From Alphaproteobacteria bacterium (GTDB lineage: Bacteria; Pseudomonadota; Alphaproteobacteria; Sphingomonadales; Kordiimonadaceae), in contig JAJFIS010000029.1 in NCBI GenBank assembly GCA_021774735.1, forward strand, positions 1 to 64,000: a stretch of DNA of 64,000 bases, in the 5' to 3' direction. Of this stretch, positions 26,483 to 35,267 are shown one piece after another. How positions within the stretch are numbered: the first letter of the stretch is position 1; every line of letters begins with the position of its first letter. Made by a program: the position numbers and the translations under genes. Under the pieces are notes generated by a model that saw only the letters and a program-made list of their open reading frames with translations, made no database searches and was not told the DNA's origin.

Positions 26483-27439
26483 ATGGAAACCCGCGCGCCT
26501 CATATGATAGTTGGTCTTTTTGTTATCAGCCTATTGCTGGCCGGTGTTGGCTTTGGAACATGGGTCGCTAATGTGGATATCGATGCAGAATATAAAGAAT
26601 ATGATATTTTCATGGAGGGTTCCGTGCTTGGCCTTTATGAGCAGGGAACGGTTTTCTATCTCGGCATTCCAGTTGGTAAAGTGTTAGAGATTGCGCTGGC
26701 ACCCGATGACCCCCGGATGGTTCAAGTAACCGTGCAAGTGCGTGCAGAAGTGCCTGTTAACGAGGGTAGTCGAGCCGTTTTAGAACTGCAGGCTTTGACA
26801 GGAATTACCAATATTCAAATATTTGGTGGTCCGCCAGACGCCAAAGAACTTGTCATTCAAGAAGGGCAACTCAGGCCGGTCATTCCAGCAGAGCCATCAC
26901 CGTTGCAGGAATTTTTCACTCAAACGCCAAATTTGATCAATGAATTATTATTGACCGTTGGCCGGATTCGTGAAGTTTTCAATGAGAAGAATATGAAGAA
27001 TATTAGTGAGATTTTGGAGAATGCCAATGGCATATCGCAAAACCTGAATGTTGGGACCAAGGACCTTGCGAAGGTTGTTCGTGAAGCCAGAGAAACCATG
27101 GATAGCGTTAAAAAAACCGCAGAAGACTTTAGCAAATTGGCTGCTAGTGGTGAGGCACTATTAACGGCGGATGGCAAACAGATAGTGAAAGAATTCTCCG
27201 AAACGCTGGCGTCTGCGCGTAAAATCTTTGATAATGTGGATAGCTTAATCGCGGCAAATGAGGGAGCTATTACCTCTTTCGCTAACAGCACTTTGGTGGA
27301 AGTGACCCGCTTGGTGATGGACTTGCGTAAAGCCAGTCAATCCTTAAACCGTCTTATGAGCCGGATAGAATCCGACCCCGTAGGGCTGCTTAAAGGTAAG
27401 AACCAATCCGAATACCAACCTGCAACGAATAACGAATAA
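26483..27439 (+). CDS. mlaD: MlaD/MCE family lipid-binding protein
   Basis: 318 aa with one N-terminal membrane helix (MIVGLFVISLLLAGVGFGTWVA) and an MCE domain at about 40-120 (YDIFMEGSVLGLYEQGTVFYLGIPVGKVLEIALAP). A long helical region follows (about 150-300), containing NISEILENANGISQNLN and similar heptad stretches that probably oligomerise or form a periplasmic needle. MCE proteins form hexameric lipid channels bound to MlaFE. It is longer than E. coli MlaD (about 180 aa) because of the C-terminal helices, as in many alphaproteobacteria. Confidence 0.9.
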   Translation: METRAPHMIVGLFVISLLLAGVGFGTWVANVDIDAEYKEYDIFMEGSVLGLYEQGTVFYLGIPVGKVLEIALAPDDPRMVQVTVQVRAEVPVNEGSRAVLELQALTGITNIQIFGGPPDAKELVIQEGQLRPVIPAEPSPLQEFFTQTPNLINELLLTVGRIREVFNEKNMKNISEILENANGISQNLNVGTKDLAKVVREARETMDSVKKTAEDFSKLAASGEALLTADGKQIVKEFSETLASARKIFDNVDSLIAANEGAITSFANSTLVEVTRLVMDLRKASQSLNRLMSRIESDPVGLLKGKNQSEYQPATNNE

Positions 27440-27451
27440 AAGGGCAAAGCA

Positions 27452-28081
27452 ATGAAAAAACTAGGTTGGAAAATAAAATATTTATCTGTGCCTTTTTTGG
27501 CTTTGTCTTTAAGCGGCTGTGGGCCATTAATTGACTTTGGCCCAGAGGCTACAACATCCCAAATATTCACCCTGACGGTACCAGACGGCGTGGTGAATAT
27601 TGAAGGTGGTCCTGTGCTTATGGTCGATGCGCCTAACTTACCTGGTGAAGCCAGTGGCATTCATATCCCAGTATCCATTGATGTTAATGAGGTAAGCTTC
27701 TATGCCGCAGCAGAATGGTCTCAAGGGGCACCAGAGATGTTGCGCCGTGTTATGCGGGAATGGATAGCAAACAGTTTAAAGCGCCCAGTCATAGGGTCAA
27801 TATCGCTGGATGTTAAGGCTGATTGTCGGCTTGCAACAGGTTTCAGCCGCTTTCATTATCGGGTAGCCTCGGGCGAGGTAGAACTTGCGGCTGTTGCACG
27901 ACTGATCGGCATCCAAAGCGGCGCATTAATTTCATCGCAGTCTTTTAGGGTCAGTATGCCGGTGGGTGAGGATAATGCTGCTGGTGTGGTTTCGGCTTTT
28001 GATAGCGGTGTTCAGGCCCTATCTGGGAACATGGCGACATGGCTTGCCGGTGTTGTGGATGGCTGTGAGGGCCAAGGCTAG
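27452..28081 (+). CDS. ABC-type transport auxiliary lipoprotein (PqiC-like)
   Basis: 209 aa with a lipoprotein signal (LALSLSGC, Cys23 the likely lipidated residue), followed by a domain like the ABC transport auxiliary/PqiC family: an early strand IFTLTVPD, VLMVDAPNLPGEASGIHI and a C-terminal helix VSAFDSGVQALSGNMATWL. It would sit on the inner leaflet of the outer membrane or in the periplasm as partner of the MCE protein. It is the last gene of the operon, 12 nt after mlaD. No MlaC or MlaA gene is present, so this protein may provide the periplasmic or outer-membrane end of the route. Confidence 0.82.
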   Translation: MKKLGWKIKYLSVPFLALSLSGCGPLIDFGPEATTSQIFTLTVPDGVVNIEGGPVLMVDAPNLPGEASGIHIPVSIDVNEVSFYAAAEWSQGAPEMLRRVMREWIANSLKRPVIGSISLDVKADCRLATGFSRFHYRVASGEVELAAVARLIGIQSGALISSQSFRVSMPVGEDNAAGVVSAFDSGVQALSGNMATWLAGVVDGCEGQG

Positions 28082-28099
28082 GCTTTGCTCATCGGGACT

Positions 28100-29272
28100 T
28101 TATTGTTTGCCGAGCGCGATTTTATCGTTTCGCCGTTCCATATTGGTCCAAGCGATAGCAACGACGCATAATATCATGATCAGGAAAAATGGCGCTGACG
28201 GGTTGATGCCTTCAAACAGGGTCCCTGCAAAAATGGGACCTGCCATGCGACCAAGCGCAGAAAGGCCATTCCCAAGCCCAAGGGCTGCCCCTTGGGTGTC
28301 GCTGGCACTACGGCGTGAAAGCATACTGTTCAATACCGGGAAGGCGATGGTGGAGCTACCTGCGATGGTTACAATGCATAGCCATGCCTTCCATGTGCCA
28401 TCAGGGGCAACAATCATCAAAATGCTGGCTATAAGGCCAAAGATTAGCCCGCCGCGATAGGTTGAGGCTTCCCCTATGCGTTTGAAGAACCAAGGTACGA
28501 TGAAGGTTTGAACGAGAAATATAATGAATCCCATGGCCATCATCAAATAACCCACCTGAATTTGGTTCCACCCCAGCACCGCTTGGCTCCAAAATGGTGT
28601 TATGGAAAATACCGTACTTTGAATAACTGCTGCGATGACAAATTGAATGAGAAGCATCAAAACTAACTTGGATTTGATGATCTCCCGAAGGCTGGCTCGC
28701 TTGCGGGGCTTGTTGTTGCTGTCTCGGTGACGATTGCTCTCTTTCATGAAAATAAGTGTAACCAAACAAGCTACAGCCGACGTTCCCGCAGCAATTAAGG
28801 CTGGCACCATAATGCTTGGGTTATCTGCGGGGCCTGATAGCAACCCCCCGATGCCGGGCCCCATGGCAAAGGCAAGTCCGTAAGTGCCACCGAAAAAACC
28901 CATCATCCTGCCACGGTTTTCTGGCGTAGTGTGATCGGCCACTGACGCCATGGCGATCGCAACATTACCAGCCATCGCGCCAGACATAGCACGGGCAAGA
29001 TAGAGCATCAGCAAGCTATCGGCGGTCGCTAAAAACAAATAGCTAGCAATCCCACCGACAAAGGTTAAGGCCATGCAGGGACGTCTTCCTATGCGGTCGG
29101 ACAGGCGCCCCCACAGGGGTGCAGAAATAAAAGCGGTCAGCGAGAAAATAGCGACAAGGCCCGTACCTGTGAAGGCGTCACCGCCATATTGAAGGTTTAG
29201 AAAGGGTAGTATCGGCAAAATTATACCGAATCCTAACACGTCTACAAATATGGCAAAAAATATTGCGGGCAT
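28100..29272 (-). CDS. MFS drug-efflux-type transporter (TetA-like)
   Basis: 390 aa with about 12 helices. The N-terminus MPAIFFAIFVDVLGFGIILPILPFLNLQYGG and the loop motif LWGRLSDRIGRRPCMAL are typical of DHA1/TetA-group drug/proton antiporters, as is the motif C region GPGIGGLLSG. A drug resistance role is inferred from family only. The gene begins 9 nt after the phaR stop, so it is probably co-transcribed with that regulator. It is convergent with the lipid transport operon. Confidence 0.82.
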   Translation of the reverse strand: MPAIFFAIFVDVLGFGIILPILPFLNLQYGGDAFTGTGLVAIFSLTAFISAPLWGRLSDRIGRRPCMALTFVGGIASYLFLATADSLLMLYLARAMSGAMAGNVAIAMASVADHTTPENRGRMMGFFGGTYGLAFAMGPGIGGLLSGPADNPSIMVPALIAAGTSAVACLVTLIFMKESNRHRDSNNKPRKRASLREIIKSKLVLMLLIQFVIAAVIQSTVFSITPFWSQAVLGWNQIQVGYLMMAMGFIIFLVQTFIVPWFFKRIGEASTYRGGLIFGLIASILMIVAPDGTWKAWLCIVTIAGSSTIAFPVLNSMLSRRSASDTQGAALGLGNGLSALGRMAGPIFAGTLFEGINPSAPFFLIMILCVVAIAWTNMERRNDKIALGKQ

Positions 29273-29281
29273 TGATGGCGG

Positions 29282-29974
29282 CTATTTTTGAGAAAGTTGT
29301 TCGACCTGCTTTTGCAATGCAGCGAGTTGGGTTTGCAAAGCAGAAAGGGTATCATCACGGGATGGTTCATCATCGGTCTGTGCAATTTTTTTACTGTCTG
29401 CGGCCAACTCGTCTGCGGGCTCACTAGTGTCTTCACCTGCTTGGCTCTTACGTCCGCTCAGGCTGGGAATACCCGACAGCAACCCTTTTGCAATATTGCC
29501 TTTTGGTGCAAAAGGATTAAGCACTTCAACGGCCTGTTCAAATAATTTCATATTCTGCCGGGCCATTTCTTCAAAAATTGGCATGGTGCCAGTCAATGGT
29601 GATTTGCGAGCGTTAATTAAAAGCTTTCGGAATTCATCCTGATTTTTTGAAAAGGCCTCCATCGCTGATTGGAGGTAATCGGGCACCATTGTTTGCAAGC
29701 CATCGCCGTAAAAGCTAATGAGTTGGCGTAAGAATTTGGCGGGCAACATATTGGCGTCGGTGCTTTCTTTCTCAAATATAATTTGCGCCAGCACCGTTCG
29801 AGTGATGTCATCACCTGTTTTCACATCAAGAACAATAAAGTCGGCTCCCTCTTTGACCATTTCAGCCAAATGATCCAGCGTTACATAGCTAGAAGAATGG
29901 GTATTATATAAGCGGCGGTTTGCATATTTTTTAACAACGATGGGTTCGCCGTTTGTATATTTTGACTTTGCCAT
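29282..29974 (-). CDS. phaR: Polyhydroxyalkanoate synthesis repressor PhaR
   Basis: 230 aa from ATG 29974, which follows AAGGGGC. The N-terminal PhaR DNA-binding domain is clear (PIVVKKYANRRLYNTHSSSYVTLDHLAEMVKEGADFIVLDVKTGDDITR), followed by the polyhydroxybutyrate accumulation regulatory domain (LAQIIFEKES, LLPAKFLRQLISFYGDGLQ). The tail is acidic and ends in a short coiled coil (LQTQLAALQKQVEQL). PhaR represses phasin and its own gene until polyhydroxyalkanoate binds it. No phaC or phasin gene is in the window. TGC-rich motifs upstream are possible autoregulatory sites. Confidence 0.93.
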   Translation of the reverse strand: MAKSKYTNGEPIVVKKYANRRLYNTHSSSYVTLDHLAEMVKEGADFIVLDVKTGDDITRTVLAQIIFEKESTDANMLPAKFLRQLISFYGDGLQTMVPDYLQSAMEAFSKNQDEFRKLLINARKSPLTGTMPIFEEMARQNMKLFEQAVEVLNPFAPKGNIAKGLLSGIPSLSGRKSQAGEDTSEPADELAADSKKIAQTDDEPSRDDTLSALQTQLAALQKQVEQLSQK

Positions 29975-30092
29975 GATCGCCCCTTTTTTGGTATTGCGGC
30001 TGTATATTGGTTTTTCGCAATCTGTGCTATGGTGAAATACATCCATGTTGCATGTGCGAAATTTTCAATCAGACTCTGGCGTGTTTTCGCCG

Positions 30093-30136
30093 TTGCTGCA
30101 AGAATTTTGTGCATTTGCAAAAAGTTTTTGTTGCAC
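30093..30136. promoter_or_regulatory. TGC/GCA-rich palindromic cluster, possible PhaR operator
   Basis: Between phaR and the divergent methyltransferase gene lie TTGCTGCAA (30093-30101), GTGCA...TGCAC arms (30109-30113 and 30132-30136) and, between these arms, CAAAAA-G-TTTTTG (30118-30130). PhaR proteins are known to bind TGC/GCA-containing palindromic sites near their own gene, so autoregulation is a reasonable inference. Confidence 0.35.
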
Positions 30137-30190
30137 CTGCGTTGTTCGCTTCGCAAACTAACAAACTTGATATTATAATAAGGTGAAGAG

Positions 30191-30895
30191 ATGCGACCCG
30201 ATGTGATGACATTGCGGCATTTTTATCATACGCCCCTTGGTATAGTGGCGGCCGATATGCTTGCCCAAGCGGTCATGCGATCTGGCTGGCACGAGCGCCA
30301 AGGCACCAATATCGCACTCGGTTACTGCGAAGCTATCCTTGATAGTGCATCTATGCCCCTCTGTTCTGCATCTTTCATGCCTGCAGCCCAAGGGGCTGCA
30401 TCAGATACCAAAAATTGCACAGCCTTAGTTGAAGAGGCATGCCTACCTGTATCTGACGCAGACATAGACAATATTTTGGTCATTCATGCTCTAGAGCATT
30501 GCCAGCATCCGCAAGCTTTGATGCGGGAAATTTGGCGCGTTTTGGCCCCGGGTGGTCGAGTATTATTTGTCGTGCCTAATAGGCGAAGGACTTGGGCTTC
30601 CATGGAGTTCACACCCTTTGGCCACGGGCAGCCTTTTAGCAAGCGGCAGCTTACCAACTTACTTGGGGAACACCTACTATCCCCTCTGTCTATTGCTACG
30701 GCGCTATTTATGCCGCCAACACGCTTGCTTGGAATGGACAAATTAGCAAAGATGAGCGAAGGCTTGGCATTAAGTCTTTTCCCATCTGCGGGTGGTCTAT
30801 TGATGGTGGAAGCCGAGAAACGTGTGGGAGGTGCAATACCCACAGGTCCAAGCAAGAAAAAACTGCAAATAGCGACACCTTGGTCAAGTGGGTAA
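30191..30895 (+). CDS. SAM-dependent methyltransferase-like protein
   Basis: 234 aa. The start FYHTPLGIVAADMLAQAV is a signature of an alphaproteobacterial methyltransferase-domain group often found beside gloB. Of the Rossmann motifs, the post-motif-I region is weak, but VIHALEHCQHPQALMREIWRVLAPGGRVLFVVPN clearly matches motifs II-III of type 11 methyltransferases. The canonical GxGxG loop appears replaced by ALGYCEA, so SAM binding should be tested. The substrate is unknown. It is divergent from phaR, with the PhaR-like operator candidates between them, and gloB lies 24 kb away. Confidence 0.75.
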   Translation: MRPDVMTLRHFYHTPLGIVAADMLAQAVMRSGWHERQGTNIALGYCEAILDSASMPLCSASFMPAAQGAASDTKNCTALVEEACLPVSDADIDNILVIHALEHCQHPQALMREIWRVLAPGGRVLFVVPNRRRTWASMEFTPFGHGQPFSKRQLTNLLGEHLLSPLSIATALFMPPTRLLGMDKLAKMSEGLALSLFPSAGGLLMVEAEKRVGGAIPTGPSKKKLQIATPWSSG

Positions 30896-31013
30896 GCTGA
30901 TCTTTCGAAAACAAAAAATATTAGTTTTATTGTAATTTATTTGCTTTATTTTGTCATTTTACGCAGTATTATAACCTAAATATCGGCAATCATTAAGTTA
31001 CAGGAGTTTCCAA

Positions 31014-31223
31014 ATGTCCGCAAACGATCCACAGGCCCCCAACAATAGTGATCATGAAGCTGCCATTCGCCAGATCGCTAATAATCTTCATCGCTTGAAT
31101 GAAGCAGTAATGAATGCTGTGAATGCGGGCATAAGTGTGGAGCTGATGCGGGCATCTCGTTATCATAACGAGGAAGGTGCATGGGGCGATATGCTGGTGC
31201 CAATCATTCATAAACGGGACTGA
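31014..31223 (+). CDS. Small conserved-looking cytosolic protein, 69 aa
   Basis: 69 aa without signal peptide or membrane helix. The start ATG is preceded by ACAGGAG at good spacing and the gene is followed by a terminator-like hairpin, which argues for a real gene. The sequence is a polar N-terminus followed by a helix-rich segment (AAIRQIANNLHRLNEAVMNAVNAGISVELMRAS). A charged C-terminus ends in HKRD. I do not recognise a named family; its position upstream of, and convergent with, metW gives no strong hint of function. Confidence 0.65.
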   Translation: MSANDPQAPNNSDHEAAIRQIANNLHRLNEAVMNAVNAGISVELMRASRYHNEEGAWGDMLVPIIHKRD

Positions 31224-31253
31224 TAGGCAGGTCACCAGATATCAATGAATATT

Positions 31254-31285
31254 AGTCACGGCTGACGGTCGTGGCTTTATTTTTG
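31254..31285 (+). terminator. Rho-independent terminator candidate
   Basis: AGTCACG (31254-31260) pairs with CGTGGCT (31270-31276) through seven pairs including one G-T wobble, followed by TTATTTTTG. It would end the transcript of the 69-aa gene. Confidence 0.6.
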
Positions 31286-31288
31286 CTA

Positions 31289-31903
31289 TCAACCTTTAGA
31301 TAGGACAAAAAGGGCTTGAGCGGCTAATAAGTTCGCCATCCGCTGTCTCTTATGCATTTCATTGCCAGCCTCTGTGACGGGGACAAATTTTTCAAGCTTG
31401 TAGTTGTAGGTATCGACCAGATGAAACATGTCTTTTATAGTGCATAGATGGATATTCTGCGTTTCAAACCAAGTGTCAGGCAGGTCTGCTGTTACAGGCA
31501 TGCTGCCATGGAGCAGTAAATAGCGGCGTATTTTCCAATGGCCAAAATTGGGAATGGTGACGATGGCTTTCCGGCCAATACGCAGTAATTCTTCCAGCAC
31601 TTCGTTCGGGCGGTGGACCGCTTGCAGCGTACGGGACAGCACAACATAGTCGAACGACTGGTCGCTATAATCACTAAGGTCAGCATCGGCATCGCCTTGA
31701 ACCACAAAAAGGCCCTTGGCGACACAAGCATTCACATTCTCGACTTCCAGTTCAAGGCCACGGCCTTCAACTTGCTTTTCCTCGCGCAGATAATGCAACA
31801 AGTCACCATCCGCGCAACCAACATCCAACAGGCGACTTCCCGCTGTAATTTGGTCAGCAATCAGTTGTAGGTCTTTGCGCAGGGGGGCATTTGGCATGGT
31901 CAT
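31289..31903 (-). CDS. metW: Methionine biosynthesis protein MetW
   Basis: 204 aa with a class I methyltransferase fold: motif [16 protein letters not shown], then [19 protein letters not shown], and [37 protein letters not shown], all diagnostic of MetW. The protein associates with MetX and is needed for homoserine acylation in several proteobacteria. Its ATG overlaps the metX stop by four bases, so the two are translationally coupled, the normal alphaproteobacterial arrangement. Confidence 0.95.
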   Translation of the reverse strand: MTMPNAPLRKDLQLIADQITAGSRLLDVGCADGDLLHYLREEKQVEGRGLELEVENVNACVAKGLFVVQGDADADLSDYSDQSFDYVVLSRTLQAVHRPNEVLEELLRIGRKAIVTIPNFGHWKIRRYLLLHGSMPVTADLPDTWFETQNIHLCTIKDMFHLVDTYNYKLEKFVPVTEAGNEMHKRQRMANLLAAQALFVLSKG

Positions 31904-33039
31904 ATCTCCCGTGCTTCTGATGAACGTTGCAGAAAACCATCAAGCATGCGGTCGATCTCGGGCATTTCCAGCAAAAAGCTATCATGGCCGAAATCAGATT
32001 TAATATCCGTGTAACTAACCCGCACACCAGCGGTGATTAAAGCACGGACATAATGCTTGTTTTCTGGTGACGGATAAAGCCAATCAGAGGAAAAGGACAA
32101 CACACAGCAACGGACATGGGAAGCGCTTTTAAAAGCGTCAGCAAGGCGGCCGCCAGTGCGCTCACTAATATCGAAATAGTCCATGGCACGGGTGATATAG
32201 AGGTAACTATTAGCGTCAAAGCGGTCCACAAAGGTGGAGCCTTGGTGGCGCAAGTAGCTTTCCACTTGGAAGTCGGCTTCAAAGCCAAAGGCAACGCTAT
32301 CGCGATCTTGCAAGCTTCGGCCAAATTTTTGTGCCAGTGCATCCTCGGACAGATAGGTGATATGCGCTGCCATGCGGGCAACCGACAGGCCCTTGGCGGG
32401 GGAAGTGCCAGCTTCCAGATACTTACCGCCATGCCAATTGGGATCGGCCATAATCGCTTGCCTGCCAACTTCATGAAAGGCGATATTTTGGGCTGTATGC
32501 TTGGCGGCAGTTGCAATGGGAATGGCGGCAAATAACTTTTCTGGGTAACTCGCCAGCCACTCTAACACCTGCATGCCGCCCATAGAACCACCAATGACGG
32601 CAAATAATGTTTCAATGCCTAGTGCTTCAATAAGTGCCGCTTGAACTTTGACCATATCGCGGATGGTAATAACGGGAAAATCGAGCCCCCAAGGCTTGCC
32701 GGTCTCAATGTTATTTTCGCTTGGGCCTGTGGTACCAAGGCAACTGCCGAGCACATTGCTGCAGATGACACAGTATTTGTCGGTGTCAATAATTTTGCCG
32801 GGGCCAATAAGCCGAGACCACCAACCGGGCTTGTCGGTTACCGGATGGCTGTCAGCACAATATTGGTCACCGGTTAGGGCATGGCAGATTAAAATAGCAT
32901 TCGATGCCTCAGCGTTTAAGGTACCGTGGACCGTATAGCCCACATGAACAGGAGATAGCGAGGCACCACTGTCAAGCTGAAGTGCATCAGCTTCAAACAG
33001 ACTTATGGTTGGACTAGTGTTTTGACTATCAACGGACAT
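31900..33039 (-). CDS. metX: Homoserine O-acyltransferase MetX
   Basis: 379 aa alpha/beta hydrolase-fold enzyme acylating L-homoserine, the first committed step of methionine synthesis. [10 protein letters not shown] forms the oxyanion region, the nucleophile is Ser152 in IGGSMGGMQ, the acid is in SFSSDWLYP, and the histidine in SDFGHDSFL. Whether acetyl- or succinyl-CoA is used cannot be decided by eye. The operon metX-metW is divergent from hisC-tyrA. The 5' region was searched for a SAM-II riboswitch without a convincing match. Confidence 0.95.
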   Translation of the reverse strand: MSVDSQNTSPTISLFEADALQLDSGASLSPVHVGYTVHGTLNAEASNAILICHALTGDQYCADSHPVTDKPGWWSRLIGPGKIIDTDKYCVICSNVLGSCLGTTGPSENNIETGKPWGLDFPVITIRDMVKVQAALIEALGIETLFAVIGGSMGGMQVLEWLASYPEKLFAAIPIATAAKHTAQNIAFHEVGRQAIMADPNWHGGKYLEAGTSPAKGLSVARMAAHITYLSEDALAQKFGRSLQDRDSVAFGFEADFQVESYLRHQGSTFVDRFDANSYLYITRAMDYFDISERTGGRLADAFKSASHVRCCVLSFSSDWLYPSPENKHYVRALITAGVRVSYTDIKSDFGHDSFLLEMPEIDRMLDGFLQRSSEAREI

Positions 33040-33141
33040 TTTTAATCTATTCCTTTAAAGCGACAGAAAGCAGGGGAAGGTAGCCTTTGTCAACAAATCA
33101 GGTGGACTTCTGAAAAAATAACCTATTTTTCCAAGTTTCCT

Positions 33142-33171
33142 TTGCCTTTGCGGTTAACTAGACCCTATATC
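33142..33171 (+). promoter_or_regulatory. Weak candidate promoter for hisC-tyrA
   Basis: TTGCCT (33142-33147) and TATATC (33166-33171) are 18 nt apart, each matching four of six sigma-70 consensus bases, about 50 nt before the hisC start. The evidence is weak. Confidence 0.25.
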
Positions 33172-33219
33172 TTTGCCCCAATAGTAGCAGCGGCGCTTAT
33201 AGACGCAGATGGTGGTGAA

Positions 33220-34323
33220 ATGTCGGCTCCAAGAGCACATAGATGGTTACAGGGTCTTAGTCCATATAAACCGGGCTTGTCGAAAGCTGCGGGTGTTGAT
33301 GAGCCCGTGAAACTGTCGGCGAACGAATCTTCTTTTGGGCCTAGCCCTGCGGCTTTAGATGCCTATGCTGCAGCATCAGCTAGTTTATCGCGGTATCCAG
33401 ACGGCGGAGCCAAGTATCTACGACAGGCTTTGGCGCGGCTTCATAACCTTAAAGCTGATCAAATTGTCTGTGGGGCAGGCAGTGATGAAATTTTATTATT
33501 GCTTGTACAGGCATTTTCAGGTGTCGGTGATGAAATTATCCATAGCAGCTATGGGTTTTCCTATTTTCCCCTGATGGCGAAAGGGGTTGGCGCATCGCCA
33601 ATTGCCGTTATGAACAATGATTGGGCGGCTTGTGTTAATGGTATTTTGGCGGCGGTTACCCCAAAAACCAAACTGATATTTCTAGATAACCCCAATAACC
33701 CCACGGGCGCTTATTTGCCGTTCACAGAGGTTAAACGCCTGCATGCGGGACTGCGGGAAGATATTATCTTAGTGCTTGATGGTGCTTACGCAGAGGCTGT
33801 TAGCGCGGGTGACTATGATGCTGGCTCAGTCCTTGTTGAGGCATTTGATAATGTGGTGATGACCCGGACATTCTCAAAATTATATGCCCTCGCGGGCTTG
33901 CGGGTTGGTTGGGGCTATATGCCGCCTGCTATCGCTGATATTTTGAACCGAATTAAAAGCCCGTTTAATTTGTCTGGCCCCGCTGAAGCCGCCGCGATTG
34001 CAGCGGTGGGGGACCAAGAGCACCTTAACGCAGCGAAGGCATTTAATGCTGCTGAGCGCGAGACCATCTCGGCAGCTTTAACCTCTATGGGGCTGTCAGT
34101 GGTGCCAAGTCAGACAAATTTTGTCCTTATTGAATTTCCATCGGGTGAAAATGAAAATGCTGAGGCAGCAAACGCTTATCTAATGAAAAATGGTTATTTG
34201 CTGCGCTGGCTGCCCGAGCAAGGATTGGAAAACCATTTACGGATGACTGTTGGCGCCAAGCAAGACAATCGGGCTATATTGATGCTACTGCGAGAATTTT
34301 TAAGCGGCATAGAGATTAAATAG
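33220..34323 (+). CDS. hisC: Histidinol-phosphate/aromatic aminotransferase
   Basis: 367 aa from ATG 33220, chosen because the product begins MSAPRAHRWLQGLSPYKPG as HisC-like enzymes do and GGTGGTG precedes it; a TTG at 33142 adds an unsupported leader. The fold type I PLP enzyme shows VKLSANESSFGPSP, DNPNNPTGAYLP, LVLDGAYAEAV and the PLP lysine in TRTFSKLYALAGLRVGWG. Because it lies 9 nt before tyrA, it probably serves tyrosine/phenylalanine transamination as well as, or instead of, histidine synthesis. Confidence 0.9.
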   Translation: MSAPRAHRWLQGLSPYKPGLSKAAGVDEPVKLSANESSFGPSPAALDAYAAASASLSRYPDGGAKYLRQALARLHNLKADQIVCGAGSDEILLLLVQAFSGVGDEIIHSSYGFSYFPLMAKGVGASPIAVMNNDWAACVNGILAAVTPKTKLIFLDNPNNPTGAYLPFTEVKRLHAGLREDIILVLDGAYAEAVSAGDYDAGSVLVEAFDNVVMTRTFSKLYALAGLRVGWGYMPPAIADILNRIKSPFNLSGPAEAAAIAAVGDQEHLNAAKAFNAAERETISAALTSMGLSVVPSQTNFVLIEFPSGENENAEAANAYLMKNGYLLRWLPEQGLENHLRMTVGAKQDNRAILMLLREFLSGIEIK

Positions 34324-34332
34324 GGGGTTGCC

Positions 34333-35262
34333 ATGGGGCATAGCCATTATGAGAAAATAACCATTATAGGTGCAGGGCTGATTGGTTCATCTTTGAGTCT
34401 TGCCATTAAAGCGGCCGCTTTGGAAAGTTTCGTTACACTTTCTGATAGTTCAAAAGAGACCCTTGAACAGGCAGAAAAGCTCGCTTTGGCCGATACATAT
34501 ATTGCCGATGTCACCATGGCTGTTGCCGACGCTGATTTGGTAATATTATGTGTGCCCGTTGGGGCTATGTCTGCAGTGGCTTCTGAAATTTCGGCTTGTT
34601 TAAAAATTGGTGCCACTATCAGTGATGTGGGGTCGGTAAAAGAAGTCGTGCTAACCGGGGTTGGTGAGAAGTTGCCAGATACAGTGCATTTTATTCCCGG
34701 GCACCCAGTGGCGGGCACAGAAAAATCTGGGCCTGAGGCCGGTTTTGCGACCCTGTTCAAGGACCGTTGGTGTATTTTGACCCCAGATGAGGGCTGTGAC
34801 CAAGGGGCACTAGATAAGTTGGTGGGCTTTTGGCAATCGCTGGGCAGCAAAACAGAAGTAATGGATGCTCGGCACCATGATATGGTGCTGGCAATAACTA
34901 GCCATGTGCCGCACCTTATTGCCTATAATATTGTTGGTACGGCCTCTGATTTGGAGCGAGTTACCCGCTCAGAGGTCATTAAATATTCAGCTGGTGGTTT
35001 CCGCGACTTTACCCGTATTGCGGCGTCTGACCCAACCATGTGGCGGGATGTGTTTCTGTCGAACAAAGGTGCAGTTTTGGAGATGCTTAGTCGCTTCAGT
35101 GAGGACCTAACAGCCTTGCAACGGGCTATTCGTTGGGGCGATGGGGACGCACTTTATGATCTTTTTAGTCGTACAAGAGATATTCGACGCAGTATCATTG
35201 ATGCAGGCCAAGATGATGATATTGCAGACTTTGGCCGTCCCCATGACGGCGGTGATGCTTAA
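34333..35262 (+). CDS. tyrA: Prephenate/arogenate dehydrogenase
   Basis: 309 aa. The N-terminal NAD(P)-binding loop IIGAGLIGSSLSLAI, then VILCVPVGAM and the substrate region HFIPGHPVAGTEKSGPEAG mark the TyrA family. The later AITSHVPHLIAYNIVG and FRDFTRIAASDPTMWRDVFLSN are the helical dimerisation part. It oxidatively decarboxylates prephenate or arogenate for tyrosine synthesis; cofactor and substrate choice are not determined. It forms an operon with hisC and is convergent with the DUF2125 gene (5-nt gap). Confidence 0.93.
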   Translation: MGHSHYEKITIIGAGLIGSSLSLAIKAAALESFVTLSDSSKETLEQAEKLALADTYIADVTMAVADADLVILCVPVGAMSAVASEISACLKIGATISDVGSVKEVVLTGVGEKLPDTVHFIPGHPVAGTEKSGPEAGFATLFKDRWCILTPDEGCDQGALDKLVGFWQSLGSKTEVMDARHHDMVLAITSHVPHLIAYNIVGTASDLERVTRSEVIKYSAGGFRDFTRIAASDPTMWRDVFLSNKGAVLEMLSRFSEDLTALQRAIRWGDGDALYDLFSRTRDIRRSIIDAGQDDDIADFGRPHDGGDA

Positions 35263-35267
35263 AATAC

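Noticed and set aside
33040-33130. SAM-II riboswitch before metX
   Set aside because: A TGATTTG string resembles part of the consensus, but the P1 stem and pseudoknot pairing cannot be formed.
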